This document shows, piece after piece, positions 7,880-17,440 of a stretch of DNA of 64,000 nucleotides. Position 1 is the stretch's first letter. Every line of letters starts with the position of its first letter. The notes below the pieces were generated by a model. That model searched no databases. It had not been told where the DNA came from and was given only the letters and a program-made list of their open reading frames with translations. The stretch covers positions 310,001 to 374,000 of the forward strand of contig NZ_CANLNB010000001.1 in assembly GCF_947492455.1 (NCBI RefSeq), given 5' to 3'. The DNA is from an uncultured Aliiroseovarius sp. GTDB taxonomy: Bacteria; Pseudomonadota; Alphaproteobacteria; Rhodobacterales; Rhodobacteraceae. The position numbers and the translations under genes were made by a program.

Positions 7880-8503
7880 ATGACAAAAACAGCTCCTGAT
7901 TTCAGCTTCGAAGCCGCCGCGATGGATCGTGGCTTTCAATATATCGCCGGGGTGGACGAGGTTGGGCGCGGCCCGCTGGCCGGCCCTGTCACCGCCGCCG
8001 CCGTCATCCTGAACCCTGATGACATCCCCGAAGGGCTGAATGATTCCAAGAAGCTGTCCGCCAAACGGCGCGAGGCGCTGTGGGACGCGATCCATGAAAA
8101 GGCCTGTGTGTGCATCGCCCATGCGTCCGTTGAAGAGATCGACGAGCTGAACATCCTGCGCGCCAGCCATCTGGCGATGGAGCGCGCGGTGGCTGGGCTG
8201 TCGCAACAGGCGGACTATCTGCTGATTGACGGAAACCAAACCCCGCGCGGACTGACCGGGCCATCTGAAACCATTGTGAAGGGCGACGCGCGATCCGTGT
8301 CGATTTCCGCCGCATCCATCGTGGCGAAAATTGCCCGCGATCGGATCATGGTGGATTTAGCGCAACAGTTCCCCGGCTATGGCTGGGAGACGAACGCCGG
8401 ATACCCGTCAAAAAGCCACAGGTTGGCGCTCCAAAATCTTGGTGTGACCCCACACCATAGACGTTCGTTCAAACCGGTGCACAATATCTTGTATCAACAG
8501 TAA
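7880..8503 (+). CDS. rnhB: Ribonuclease HII
   Basis: Removes ribonucleotides and RNA primers from RNA-DNA hybrids. The acidic motif GVDEVGRGPLAGPV near residues 24-37 supplies the first Asp-Glu pair. LLIDGN and the segment SISAASIVAKIARDR are also typical of type 2 RNase H. The C-terminus has the GYPSKSHRLALQNLGVTPHHRRSF pattern, given here in two parts: GYPSKSH and HHRRSF. The ATG at 7880 (MTKTAPDF) is preferred to the TTG at 7862. It lies 126 bases upstream of ccrM on the same strand; the same rnhB-ccrM order is common in relatives, as far as I recall. Confidence 0.93.
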   Translation: MTKTAPDFSFEAAAMDRGFQYIAGVDEVGRGPLAGPVTAAAVILNPDDIPEGLNDSKKLSAKRREALWDAIHEKACVCIAHASVEEIDELNILRASHLAMERAVAGLSQQADYLLIDGNQTPRGLTGPSETIVKGDARSVSISAASIVAKIARDRIMVDLAQQFPGYGWETNAGYPSKSHRLALQNLGVTPHHRRSFKPVHNILYQQ

Positions 8504-8516
8504 AATGTAAGTTGCT

Positions 8517-8555
8517 GATTCAAAAAAGAATTTGACGGCGAATCCTCTTTGACTC
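8517..8555 (+). promoter_or_regulatory. Three GANTC methylation sites and a candidate promoter ahead of ccrM
   Basis: GATTC (8517-8521), GAATC (8540-8544) and GACTC (8551-8555) lie within 39 bases, all in the 126-bp gap before ccrM. They are substrates of the enzyme ccrM encodes. TTGACG at 8532-8537 could be a -35 element with a weak -10 near 8555. In Caulobacter, GANTC sites in the ccrM leader link its transcription to methylation state; the same logic is suggested here. I saw no clear CtrA box. Confidence 0.55.
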
Positions 8556-8599
8556 ATCCTGTTCTCATCAAAACGAGCGTGAAAACACGCCGCTGATAG

Positions 8600-9730
<1,131 letters not shown>

Positions 9731-9836
9731 GCAGACTTCCATTCACAACAGAATTTGCGTGGCGCGCATCAGACGCGCCCGCATCATCAGGTACCGCCTG
9801 TGCCTGTGGCCCGCCGCCACAGCACAACCTGACTGA

Positions 9837-9867
9837 CCCTGCCTCCTTGCGAGGCAGGGTTTTTTTT
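9837..9867 (+). terminator. Rho-independent terminator after ccrM
   Basis: CCCTGCCTC (9837-9845) and GAGGCAGGG (9851-9859) form a perfect 9-bp stem with a 5-base loop, followed by eight T. It lies about 107 bases past the ccrM stop and just before the glutathione transferase gene. Confidence 0.9.
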
Positions 9868-9880
9868 GCTTTCTGGGGGC

Positions 9881-10504
9881 ATGACCGCGATCCTCTATTC
9901 CTTCCGCCGCTGCCCCTATGCGATCCGCGCGCGTCTGGCGATTGCCAGCGCCGGCGTTCCCGTCGAACTGCGCGAGATCCTGCTGCGCGACAAACCCGCC
10001 GCGTTTCTTGATGCCTCGCCCAGCGCGACGGTGCCGTGTTTGGTCTCTAATTCGGGGGTTTTGGACGAAAGCCTGGACGTGATGACATGGGCATTGGGCC
10101 AATCCGACCCCGAGGGACTGTTGGACATACCCGATGCCGGGCACACCCTGATCGACCTTTTCGATGGCCCGTTCAAACGCGCGTTGGACCTGACGAAATA
10201 CGCAGTACGTCATCCCGACAGCGACCCTGAAACCACGCGGGCCGAGGCGATGGAGATGCTGGGAGATCTTGAAGACCAACTGGCCGAGGGCTGGCTGTTT
10301 GGCACCCGCCCGACGCTCGCGGATCTGGCCATCCTACCTTTTGTGCGCCAATTCGCCATGATCGACAAACCGCGCTTCGATACCGAGGTCACACCCAAAG
10401 TTTCTGCATGGTTAGAGACGTTTTTGACCAGCGACCGCTTGGCGTCCGTGATGAATAAGAACCCGGTTTGGGCGGATGGTGAAGCGCCGTTGATATTTCC
10501 TTAG
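9881..10504 (+). CDS. Glutathione S-transferase-like protein
   Basis: A 207-residue protein with an N-terminal thioredoxin-like half (ILYSFRRCPYAIRARLAI, where the CPYA segment matches the glutathione site of omega/beta-type enzymes) and a helical C-terminal half (LFGTRPTLADLAILPFVRQF, the usual N-capping region). SATVPCLV supplies the cis-proline that holds glutathione. The ATG at 9881 is preferred over the TTG at 9866, which lies inside the ccrM terminator's T tract. The substrate is unknown; conjugation or glutathione-dependent reduction are both possible. Confidence 0.8.
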   Translation: MTAILYSFRRCPYAIRARLAIASAGVPVELREILLRDKPAAFLDASPSATVPCLVSNSGVLDESLDVMTWALGQSDPEGLLDIPDAGHTLIDLFDGPFKRALDLTKYAVRHPDSDPETTRAEAMEMLGDLEDQLAEGWLFGTRPTLADLAILPFVRQFAMIDKPRFDTEVTPKVSAWLETFLTSDRLASVMNKNPVWADGEAPLIFP

Positions 10505-10537
10505 ACCGGTACCCAAGCCACGAACAATGCAAGGTCA

Positions 10538-10591
10538 GCGCCGATCCGAGGGGTGGCGCAAACGCGCCGCCCCGTGGGGGCGGATCGGCGC
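10538..10591. other. Long imperfect hairpin between convergent genes
   Basis: GCGCCGATCCG (10538-10548) is perfectly complementary to 10581-10591. Inside it, GGGGTGGCGC (10550-10559) pairs with GCGCCGCCCC (10564-10573) around the loop AAAC, with a single G-U pair as RNA. The only asymmetry is a one-base bulge on the left and seven bases on the right. There is no T tract, so it is not a standard terminator; it may be a bidirectional transcription stop or a REP-like element between the transferase and alkB genes. Confidence 0.6.
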
Positions 10592-10618
10592 GGCGGAACG
10601 CGTTGCGTCCCGCTGAGT

Positions 10619-11758
10619 CTAACGGATCACCGGCGGCGGCAACGTGCCCGACTTGTACGCGCTCCAATCACTCACTTCGGGATAGTGCAGCTTGCGCCAT
10701 GCACGTACGCGCGGGTTCATCACGCGCCGCCAGATGGGCGGGATGAGCGCCGCGACCGTCATCACCGGATAGCCATAGGGCAGCTGCGGCGCCTCGGCAT
10801 CCGGATAGGTCTGCAACAGCGGGAAGCGGCGCGCGGGTTTATAGTGGTGATCCGAGTGGCGCTGCAAATTGATCAACAACCAGTTCGACGCCTTATGATC
10901 CGCGTTCCAGCTATGATGCGGCATCACGCGTTCGTATTTTCCATCGCCCAGATGCTTACGGGTCAGGCCGTAATGCTCGACATAGTTCACCAGTTCCAAC
11001 TGCCAGACGGCGACGAACGCCTGAAAAGCAAACAGCGCAAGGCCCAGCCAGCCACCGATCCAGACCGCCAGAATGATCGCCACGAACTGCAGCGTGCCAT
11101 AGCGCCAGAACGGGTTGGCGCGATCAAAGACCGACAGCCCGCGCCGCGCCAACATCGCCTTTTCTGCCCTCCACGCCGAAATCGGCGCTTCGGTCAGAAC
11201 GCGAAAGAAAAAGCGGTGGAAGCCTTCGTTATACCGTGCGGTCACCGCGTCGCGGGTGGTGCCGACATGGGGGTGGTGCACCAGCAGATGTTCAGTACGG
11301 AAATGGCTGTAGAGCACGGTAGCCAGCAGCAGATCACCCAGCCAGCGCTCAAACCTGTTGGATTGGTGCATCAGCTCGTGGCTATAGACGATCCCCACCG
11401 TGCCGGACAGCACGCCAACGCCGAAGAAGGCCGCGAATTTTTCACCCGTTGACAGGTGCTCGGCCCCAGTCACGTACCAAATCATGCCGTAAATCATAAC
11501 GAACTGGATCGGGAACCAGATCATGGTGATCAGGCGATACCAGAACAAATCCGCATCCTCGATCATCGGGTCCGCGTTTTCCGTATAGCGTCCGGTGATC
11601 GCGTCGAGGATGGTATAAAGCCACCACGTCCCCAGCGGCGGTAGCAGTAAAAACCACCCGCCTTTCGTCACCGCGATTAGCACCAAAAGCGGCAGAGCGA
11701 TCGAGATGCCGAAGGGCGCGGCGTTGCGAAAGCGCGAGATCGTGGACGCAGGAAGCAT
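10619..11758 (-). CDS. alkB: AlkB-type alkane 1-monooxygenase
   Basis: Integral-membrane di-iron hydroxylase that oxidises medium-chain alkanes at the terminal carbon. All histidine boxes are present: HELMHQ, HLLVHHPHVG, NYVEHYG and LQRHSDHH. Hydrophobic segments near the N-terminus (ISIALPLLVLIAVTKGGWFL) and in the middle fit about six membrane helices. I chose the ATG at 11758 (379 residues, AAGGA upstream) over a TTG at 11812 that overlaps the mutY stop. No rubredoxin or rubredoxin reductase gene is nearby, so its electron donors must be encoded elsewhere. Alkane use or a related lipid hydroxylation is likely; substrate range unknown. Confidence 0.88.
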   Translation of the reverse strand: MLPASTISRFRNAAPFGISIALPLLVLIAVTKGGWFLLLPPLGTWWLYTILDAITGRYTENADPMIEDADLFWYRLITMIWFPIQFVMIYGMIWYVTGAEHLSTGEKFAAFFGVGVLSGTVGIVYSHELMHQSNRFERWLGDLLLATVLYSHFRTEHLLVHHPHVGTTRDAVTARYNEGFHRFFFRVLTEAPISAWRAEKAMLARRGLSVFDRANPFWRYGTLQFVAIILAVWIGGWLGLALFAFQAFVAVWQLELVNYVEHYGLTRKHLGDGKYERVMPHHSWNADHKASNWLLINLQRHSDHHYKPARRFPLLQTYPDAEAPQLPYGYPVMTVAALIPPIWRRVMNPRVRAWRKLHYPEVSDWSAYKSGTLPPPVIR

Positions 11759-11808
11759 GACATTTGTCCTTCTGTTGACGCGCAGGTTAGCGGTGAACTC
11801 GCGTCCGC

Positions 11809-12849
11809 TCAATGCGACAGATGGGTTGTCGCCACGTCAAAGGCTTTGCGCATCACCGTCGGCAGATCCGAGCGTTTGATGTCCAAAAATCGACCCTGTT
11901 CCGGCTGAACTTGCCCGTTCACCTGCACAACCCGCAGCGATAGATGCAGGTTAAAATGCGTAAAAACGTGTCGAACTTCCACGCCGGGATCCTGCCAATC
12001 GGCCTTGAACGGTGGCTGTTCGACCGCGGCGTCGCCCCAATCGGCCCCCGGCCAGCCCAGCATGCCGCCCAGCAATCCCTTCTCGGGCCGCCGTTCCATC
12101 AACCACTCGCCCGCCGCGTTCCGCGCCAGATACGCCACCCCGTACCGCGTGGGTTTCTTGGCCTTGGGCTTCTTCTTGGGAAGTTCGGCCTGAACACCTG
12201 CTTTCCGGGCCAAACAGTCTCTATTCCAGGGACAAATACCACACGCGGGCGATTTCGGCGTACAGATCGTGGCCCCCAAGTCCATCACGGCCTGCGCGTA
12301 ATCCCCTGCCCTTTTTTTCGGGGTTAGCGTTTCAGCCAGTTGTGTAAGCTCAGGTTTGGCATCGGGCAGAGGCGTTTCAACGTGAAACACCCGCGACATC
12401 ACGCGTTCGACATTCCCGTCCACCACCGTTTCCGGCAAATCATACGCGATGGCCGAGATCGCAGCCGAGGTATAGGGCCCGATCCCCGGAAGCGCCTGAA
12501 GCCCGTCGCGCGTGGTCGGGAATGCGCCCAGCGCCGCCACCTCGCGCGCGCATTTCAACAGATTGCGCGCCCGCGCATAGTAGCCCAGCCCGGCCCATTC
12601 CCCCATGACACGCTCATCCTCGGCCCCGGCCAAGTCCTGAACCGTGGGCCAAATTGCCATGAATCGGGTGAAATAGTCTCTTACAGCCGCGACGGTGGTT
12701 TGCTGCAACATGATCTCGGACAGCCAGACGGCGTAGGGATCCGGCACCACACCCAGCGCCCGGTCGCCCGGACTGACGCGCCACGGCAGATCGCGGGCAT
12801 GGCGATCGTACCAGTCCAGAAGATCGGCAGTTTTCGGCACGTCACGCAC
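11809..12849 (-). CDS. mutY: A/G-specific adenine glycosylase
   Basis: Base-excision repair enzyme removing A mispaired with 8-oxoguanine. It has the helix-hairpin-helix LPGIGPYTSAAI, the catalytic Asp in VVDGNVERV, and an iron-sulfur loop with four Cys (CTPKSPACGICPWNRDC, spacing C-x6-C-x2-C-x5-C). The C-terminal Nudix-like domain, which checks 8-oxoguanine, follows. The start is GTG at 12849 with AGGAG seven bases upstream. A mutT gene for the same oxidised-guanine pathway lies at 51.6 kb. It is divergent from the DUF721 gene and leads into alkB. Confidence 0.95.
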   Translation of the reverse strand: MRDVPKTADLLDWYDRHARDLPWRVSPGDRALGVVPDPYAVWLSEIMLQQTTVAAVRDYFTRFMAIWPTVQDLAGAEDERVMGEWAGLGYYARARNLLKCAREVAALGAFPTTRDGLQALPGIGPYTSAAISAIAYDLPETVVDGNVERVMSRVFHVETPLPDAKPELTQLAETLTPKKRAGDYAQAVMDLGATICTPKSPACGICPWNRDCLARKAGVQAELPKKKPKAKKPTRYGVAYLARNAAGEWLMERRPEKGLLGGMLGWPGADWGDAAVEQPPFKADWQDPGVEVRHVFTHFNLHLSLRVVQVNGQVQPEQGRFLDIKRSDLPTVMRKAFDVATTHLSH

Positions 12850-12938
12850 GTGTTATCTCCTATCCGTCGTTTGTTCTGGCATAGCAAAGTGATGCGCCTA
12901 GAATAAGCGAAAAGAAACGAGTCACACCTATCTGCCAA

Positions 12939-13457
12939 ATGGAAAAGCCCAAAGCATATCCCCGCCGCAAAAAGGGGTTCGAGCGTACCTCGTCCCTGCT
13001 GTCGGCCCGGATTCGCAAAGCCAGCGAGACGCGCGGCTTTGCAGTGACGCGTGTGCTGACCCATTGGGCGGAAATTGTGGGCGAGGCAACGGCCGGCATC
13101 TCGCGTCCCGTGGACATATCCTATGGGCGCGGCGGCATGGGCGCGACGCTGACGGTACTGACCACCGGCGCGCAGGCACCGATGCTGGATATGCAAAAGG
13201 ACCAGCTGCGCGAAAAGGTGAACGCGGTCTATGGCTATAACGCCATCTCGCGCATCCGGATCACGCAAACGGCGGCGACTGGCTTTGCCGAAGGGCAGGC
13301 CCAGTTCACCCACGCCCCGAAGAAACACTCCCAACCTGACCCCAAGGACTTGGCGCGCGCAACAGACGCGACCAAGGACATAGGTGATGACGGGCTTCGC
13401 TCTGCGCTCGAGCTATTGGCGCGGAACGTCATAACAAAAAACAAACACAAGGCTTAA
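12939..13457 (+). CDS. DUF721/DciA-like protein
   Basis: A 172-residue protein with the DUF721 pattern: basic start (PRRKKGFERTSSLLSARIRKA), then VLTHWAEIVGEATA and LTVLTTGAQAPMLDMQKDQL, followed by INAI-type strands. DUF721 is the domain of DciA, which loads or helps the replicative helicase DnaB in bacteria lacking DnaC. The family is diverse, so a helicase role here is likely but not shown. The C-terminal 60 residues are hydrophilic and probably disordered. It lies 4 bases ahead of a DsbA-like gene and divergent from mutY. Confidence 0.75.
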   Translation: MEKPKAYPRRKKGFERTSSLLSARIRKASETRGFAVTRVLTHWAEIVGEATAGISRPVDISYGRGGMGATLTVLTTGAQAPMLDMQKDQLREKVNAVYGYNAISRIRITQTAATGFAEGQAQFTHAPKKHSQPDPKDLARATDATKDIGDDGLRSALELLARNVITKNKHKA

Positions 13458-13461
13458 ACAG

Positions 13462-14118
13462 ATGAATCGTATCCTTCCGATCCTGATCGCAGCGGTGATC
13501 GCCATTGGCGGCGCGTTCTATATGACGCAAAACAACGGCTCGCTTCCCGGCGTGTCCGTGGCCGAGGCGCAAACCAGCGACGCAGCCATCGAACCGGCCG
13601 CAGATATGTTCCTTGGCGATGAAAATGCGCCGCTCACCGTGATCGAGTACGCGTCTTTCACCTGTCCCCACTGCGCCAACTTCCACAAAGACACGTTCAA
13701 GAAGCTGAAGCAGAACTATATCGACACCGGCAAGATCAAGTTCGTCCACCGCGAGGTCTATTTTGATCAGTTCGGCCTGTGGGCGGGCATGGTCGCACGC
13801 TGCGGTGGCGACGAACGGTATTTCGGTCTGGTTGATCTGATCTATGGCGGTCAGAAAGACTGGATCGCCGACGGATCGCCCACCACCATCGTGGCCAACC
13901 TGAAGAAACTGGGCCGCACCGCGGGCATGACGGACGAGCAGATGGATGTCTGCCTGCAGGACGAAGACTCGGCCCGCAGCCTGGTCGCTGCCTATCAGCA
14001 AAACGCTGGCGCGGACGAGATCACCGGCACCCCGTCCTTCATCATCGACGGCACCAAGTACTCGAACATGAGCTACAGCGATTTCGCAGCTATTCTGGAC
14101 GAGAAGCTGGGCGAATAA
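13462..14118 (+). CDS. DsbA-family thiol-disulfide protein
   Basis: A 218-residue exported protein. An N-terminal membrane/signal segment (ILPILIAAVIAIGGAFYM) is followed by a thioredoxin fold with the active site TCPHC near residue 70 (YASFTCPHCANFH) and the cis-proline loop GTPSFIIDG near 192. This is the Com1-like/BdbD group, oxidising or reducing protein thiols in the periplasm. It lies 4 bases after the DUF721 gene and converges on lpxK. No DsbB partner is visible nearby. Confidence 0.88.
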   Translation: MNRILPILIAAVIAIGGAFYMTQNNGSLPGVSVAEAQTSDAAIEPAADMFLGDENAPLTVIEYASFTCPHCANFHKDTFKKLKQNYIDTGKIKFVHREVYFDQFGLWAGMVARCGGDERYFGLVDLIYGGQKDWIADGSPTTIVANLKKLGRTAGMTDEQMDVCLQDEDSARSLVAAYQQNAGADEITGTPSFIIDGTKYSNMSYSDFAAILDEKLGE

Positions 14119-14125
14119 GCCAATT

Positions 14126-14152
14126 GGGTTAGGGCCTATAAGGCTCTAACCC
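14126..14152. terminator. Hairpin between convergent dsbA-like and lpxK genes
   Basis: GGGTTAGGGCC (14126-14136) pairs with GGCTCTAACCC (14142-14152), one mismatch. It spans the end of lpxK and the short gap after the DsbA-like gene. There is no real T tract, so termination is plausible but weakly supported. Confidence 0.4.
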
Positions 14153-15144
14153 GCCAAAATACGCGCGAGAGCCGCGTCAACAGCGCCCCAATCCTCCAGC
14201 TCCAATCGCACCGGCACGGTCAGCACCTTGCGGCGGAACCCGTCCGGCAGGCGCACGGCGTCTTTCTCGGTCGTGACAAGTTGCGCGCCCAGCGTGGCGG
14301 CCTCAAGTTCCAACCGCTTCATCAACGCGTCCGTCAGGGGCTGATGATCGGCAAGCGCCTCGGCCCGCAGCAGGTTGGCGCCCAGATCGCTGACGGTGGC
14401 AAAGAACTTCTCGGGCAGGCCGATCCCGGCAAAGGCCAGTACGTCCATCCCGTTCCAATCCATCCCAGTTTGCAACGGTTCAAGCTGTCCAGTGACATGC
14501 GAACAGGGGATCGATTTGCCCCATTTCTGCTGGAATAGGGTCTGTGCGCGGGCATGACCAACCGAAAGCAGAAGGTCGGCACGCTTCATCCCAGCAGCCA
14601 CCGGTTCGCGCAGCGGTCCCGCGGGAATACAGCGCGCGTTCCCAAACCCCTTCACCGCATCAACCACGACGATAGACAGTGATTTCTGCACGCTCGGGTT
14701 CTGGAAACCATCATCCATAAGGATGATCTCAGCCCCGGCCTCTTCCGCGGCCTGTACGCCTGTCACACGATCGCGGGCAATCCAGGTGGGCGTGAAAGCA
14801 GCCATCAAAAGAGGCTCGTCCCCGACCTGATCGGCCTTGTGTTGACGTTCGTCGACCAACAGCGGCCCTTCTTCACTTCCGCTGTGCCCGCGCGAGACGA
14901 TATGCACCGCCCTGCCCTGCGAGATCAGCCTCTGCGCCAGCGCAATCGTGGTCGGCGTTTTCCCGGTGCCGCCCGCATTGATATTGCCGATGCAGACCAC
15001 TGGAACCGAGGCGCGATACCCCTGACCTGCACGCGCAACGCGGCGCGCGGTGCCAAATCCGTAAAGCCACCCCAAAGGCGACAGCAGACGGGCGCGCCAA
15101 TTGGGTTTGTCCGGATCGGTGAACCAATAACTGGGTGTGCGCAT
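14146..15144 (-). CDS. lpxK: Tetraacyldisaccharide 4'-kinase
   Basis: Inner-membrane kinase adding the 4'-phosphate to the lipid A precursor. The P-loop GNINAGGTGKTPTTIAL lies near residues 52-68 and the family motifs ILMDDGFQNPSV and TTEKDAVRLP are present. The ATG at 15144 overlaps the waaA stop (TGATG), a typical coupled start; the TTG at 15147 is less likely. At 332 residues it has normal length. With waaA just upstream it forms a two-gene lipid A-Kdo unit, complementing kdsB at 36 kb. Confidence 0.94.
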   Translation of the reverse strand: MRTPSYWFTDPDKPNWRARLLSPLGWLYGFGTARRVARAGQGYRASVPVVCIGNINAGGTGKTPTTIALAQRLISQGRAVHIVSRGHSGSEEGPLLVDERQHKADQVGDEPLLMAAFTPTWIARDRVTGVQAAEEAGAEIILMDDGFQNPSVQKSLSIVVVDAVKGFGNARCIPAGPLREPVAAGMKRADLLLSVGHARAQTLFQQKWGKSIPCSHVTGQLEPLQTGMDWNGMDVLAFAGIGLPEKFFATVSDLGANLLRAEALADHQPLTDALMKRLELEAATLGAQLVTTEKDAVRLPDGFRRKVLTVPVRLELEDWGAVDAALARILAG

Positions 15145-16430
15145 CAAAGACCCTTTCGACTTTCGGCTTCGTCCAGCAAATCCAACAAGCGCCGCATCAT
15201 AAATTCGCCAACTTCCGCGCCCTTGGTGGTGACGTCCCAGGCAGCCATTGCCATCTCGGCCGCTTTGTCGGGCGCCAAAAGGTGCTCGATCTCGAGCGCC
15301 AGAGTTGCGGCATCGCGCACGCGGCGCGCAGCACCCGCGCGGGTCAGGCGGTCAAGCGAGGCCGCGTGCCGTCCCCCCTCGGGGCCAAAAAGAACAACAG
15401 ACCCCAAAGCAGCAGGGCTGAGCGGATTTCGGTTCGCCCCACCTGCCAAAGTCCCCCCTATCAAAGTGATCGAGGCCAGATGCATCCAAAGCGCGCATTC
15501 ATCGTCGCGATCAACGACAAAGATCTGATCATCGCGATGCGGGGCATCAGTTTTGGACCGAGACGAGATGATCCAGCTGTCCCCTTCAAGCTGCGCGGTC
15601 AACTCAGACGCACGGGCAGGATCCTGAGGGATCATCACCAGCAAAAGCCGATGCGACTTGCGGATCAACAGGCGGTGGGCTGACAGAATGGCATTTTCTT
15701 CACGTGGGTCTACACCAGCGGCCAACCAGACCGGCCGCGCGTCCAGTTTCTGCGCAATGCGGTCGCGCTCCTCGGTGTCGCAGTTCGGCACCTGACTAAG
15801 CGGCTGAAGAATGCCGGTGACTTCCATCTTCTCGGGTGGGACGCCAAGTTGCAGCAAATCGCGTCGCGATGCCCCATCTTTGGGCAGAATAGAGTCTAAT
15901 TCAGCCACTGCATCGCGCAGCGCAGACAGCTTGAACCGCTGTGTCAAACCGCGATCTTTAGGGGTACCAGCGCCAGCCCAAATAACCCGTATGCCCTTCG
16001 CCTTCAGTGCGCCAAGCGTCACCAGATCAAGTTCAGGTTGCATCCAGACGACAACATCCGGCTGCCAATGCTCCAGAAAATTGCGGACCGCGGCGGGCTC
16101 GAACTTGGGGCTGACCTGATGCAGGGCGTCATGCGGGACGGCATCGGCCGTCTGCGCGTTTTGCGTGGTCAGCAGCAAGGACACATCGCCCATTTCCGCC
16201 TGCAAAGGGGGAAGAAGCGATGACAGCGCCTCGGCCTCGGTCAGATCGTGGAGGCAGGCCCAGATGAGCAACCCTTCTGGGCGCTGTTGATCAGACTTGC
16301 CCTGCCGTGCACGCGCAAGCGTCAGCGCGGCATCGTCCTCAGCCGCACGCTCGGTCGCGCGGCCCTTGGTGGACGCCTTGCCCTGCAATGCCTGCAAGCG
16401 CCGCAACAGCGATGATCGGATCAGCGACAT
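15144..16430 (-). CDS. waaA: 3-deoxy-D-manno-octulosonic acid (Kdo) transferase, divergent
   Basis: Likely adds Kdo from CMP-Kdo to lipid A at the inner-membrane face. Residues about 50-220 show the glycosyltransferase N-terminal domain (PEGLLIWACLHDLTEAEAL; QPDVVVWMQPELDLVTLGAL) and the C-terminal half has the GT-B nucleotide-binding pattern (LIGGTLAGGANRNPLSPAAL). The N-terminal 45 residues are polar with a basic start and no obvious membrane anchor, unlike the classic enzyme. It overlaps lpxK by one base. The function is supported mainly by lpxK linkage and fold-level motifs; it is more divergent than usual. Confidence 0.8.
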   Translation of the reverse strand: MSLIRSSLLRRLQALQGKASTKGRATERAAEDDAALTLARARQGKSDQQRPEGLLIWACLHDLTEAEALSSLLPPLQAEMGDVSLLLTTQNAQTADAVPHDALHQVSPKFEPAAVRNFLEHWQPDVVVWMQPELDLVTLGALKAKGIRVIWAGAGTPKDRGLTQRFKLSALRDAVAELDSILPKDGASRRDLLQLGVPPEKMEVTGILQPLSQVPNCDTEERDRIAQKLDARPVWLAAGVDPREENAILSAHRLLIRKSHRLLLVMIPQDPARASELTAQLEGDSWIISSRSKTDAPHRDDQIFVVDRDDECALWMHLASITLIGGTLAGGANRNPLSPAALGSVVLFGPEGGRHAASLDRLTRAGAARRVRDAATLALEIEHLLAPDKAAEMAMAAWDVTTKGAEVGEFMMRRLLDLLDEAESRKGL

Positions 16431-16513
16431 GGCCTGCCTTTTCTTAATACGCCCAACCGGCGCAGGTACCGTGTGTCAGATTACGGGAAGCCGCGACAGG
16501 GGGAAAGACGCGA

Positions 16514-17431
16514 TCAGTGATGCCATTCGCCACGGGCCAACATGGTGATTTGCTGAATGATCCGCGCGAAACTGCGGCGTGCGCGCTCGGACTGGTGGCG
16601 GGCGCGCAAATAGCCGTGCACCAACCCAGCTTCGTTGAACCAAACAGCCTTGCCGCCCGCGTTCAAAATGGCGTCACGATAGTCGCGCCCGTCATCCGCC
16701 AAGGGATCACATTCTGCTGTAATAGAGACTGTTGGCGGCAGGTTGCCAAAATCCGTATCCTCGAGCGGGGCCGCCGTGGGGTCTGGTCCGTCGGGCGGCG
16801 TCGCAAAGCGGATCTTGTTGTAGAACTTCAGATCCTCCATCGACAGCATCGGCGCGTTGGCGTGGTCGATATAGGACCCCTTCGTCATGTCTCCGCCCAA
16901 TCCCGGATAGATCAGAAGCTGTCCGGCGATCTCGGCACTCCCACGCAGCGCATGACAGCAGGCTGCGACCAGATTTCCACCCGCGCTATCGCCAACCAAA
17001 ACAAGCGGTTTGGGCCAAGTTAGAGACGCATATCGAGCAACAGCCAATGCATCTTTGAATGCGGCGGGATGGGGATGTTCTGGGCAGAGGCGATAGTCGG
17101 CGCTGACCACACGCAGCCCGGTTTGATCGGCAATCTCTGCGCAGACATCATCGTGGCTTTCCAGCCCGCCGACCACGAACCCACCCCCGTGGAAATAGAC
17201 CACTGTGCCCTGCGGAACGTCCGGTTCATAGATGCGCGTCGGAACGGTATCGATCAACTCGTCCCGCACATTCAGCCCGTCGGGATAGCCCGCGAAGAAG
17301 GCGCGGCACATGTTGTTGTAAACCTCGCGCTGTTGGGCCGCGGTTCGGTTCACCGCGTCGGGGGGATAATGGGCGTCCGTCTCGCGAATGAAGCGCCAGA
17401 TTTCGTCGTCGATCAGCTTTGAATAGTCCAT
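16514..17431 (-). CDS. Alpha/beta-hydrolase, HSL-type esterase
   Basis: A 305-residue hydrolase of the hormone-sensitive-lipase group. The oxyanion motif YFHGGGFVVGG lies near residue 80, the nucleophile elbow GDSAGG near residue 147, the acid in DPLADDGRDY near 243, and the His in GLVHGYL near 274. It should cleave esters of short acyl chains. It begins 9 bases past the end of arsJ on the same strand, so it may be cotranscribed with the arsenate-export pair; the reason for the link is unclear. Substrate unknown. Confidence 0.87.
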   Translation of the reverse strand: MDYSKLIDDEIWRFIRETDAHYPPDAVNRTAAQQREVYNNMCRAFFAGYPDGLNVRDELIDTVPTRIYEPDVPQGTVVYFHGGGFVVGGLESHDDVCAEIADQTGLRVVSADYRLCPEHPHPAAFKDALAVARYASLTWPKPLVLVGDSAGGNLVAACCHALRGSAEIAGQLLIYPGLGGDMTKGSYIDHANAPMLSMEDLKFYNKIRFATPPDGPDPTAAPLEDTDFGNLPPTVSITAECDPLADDGRDYRDAILNAGGKAVWFNEAGLVHGYLRARHQSERARRSFARIIQQITMLARGEWHH

Positions 17432-17440
17432 ACGCGCACG

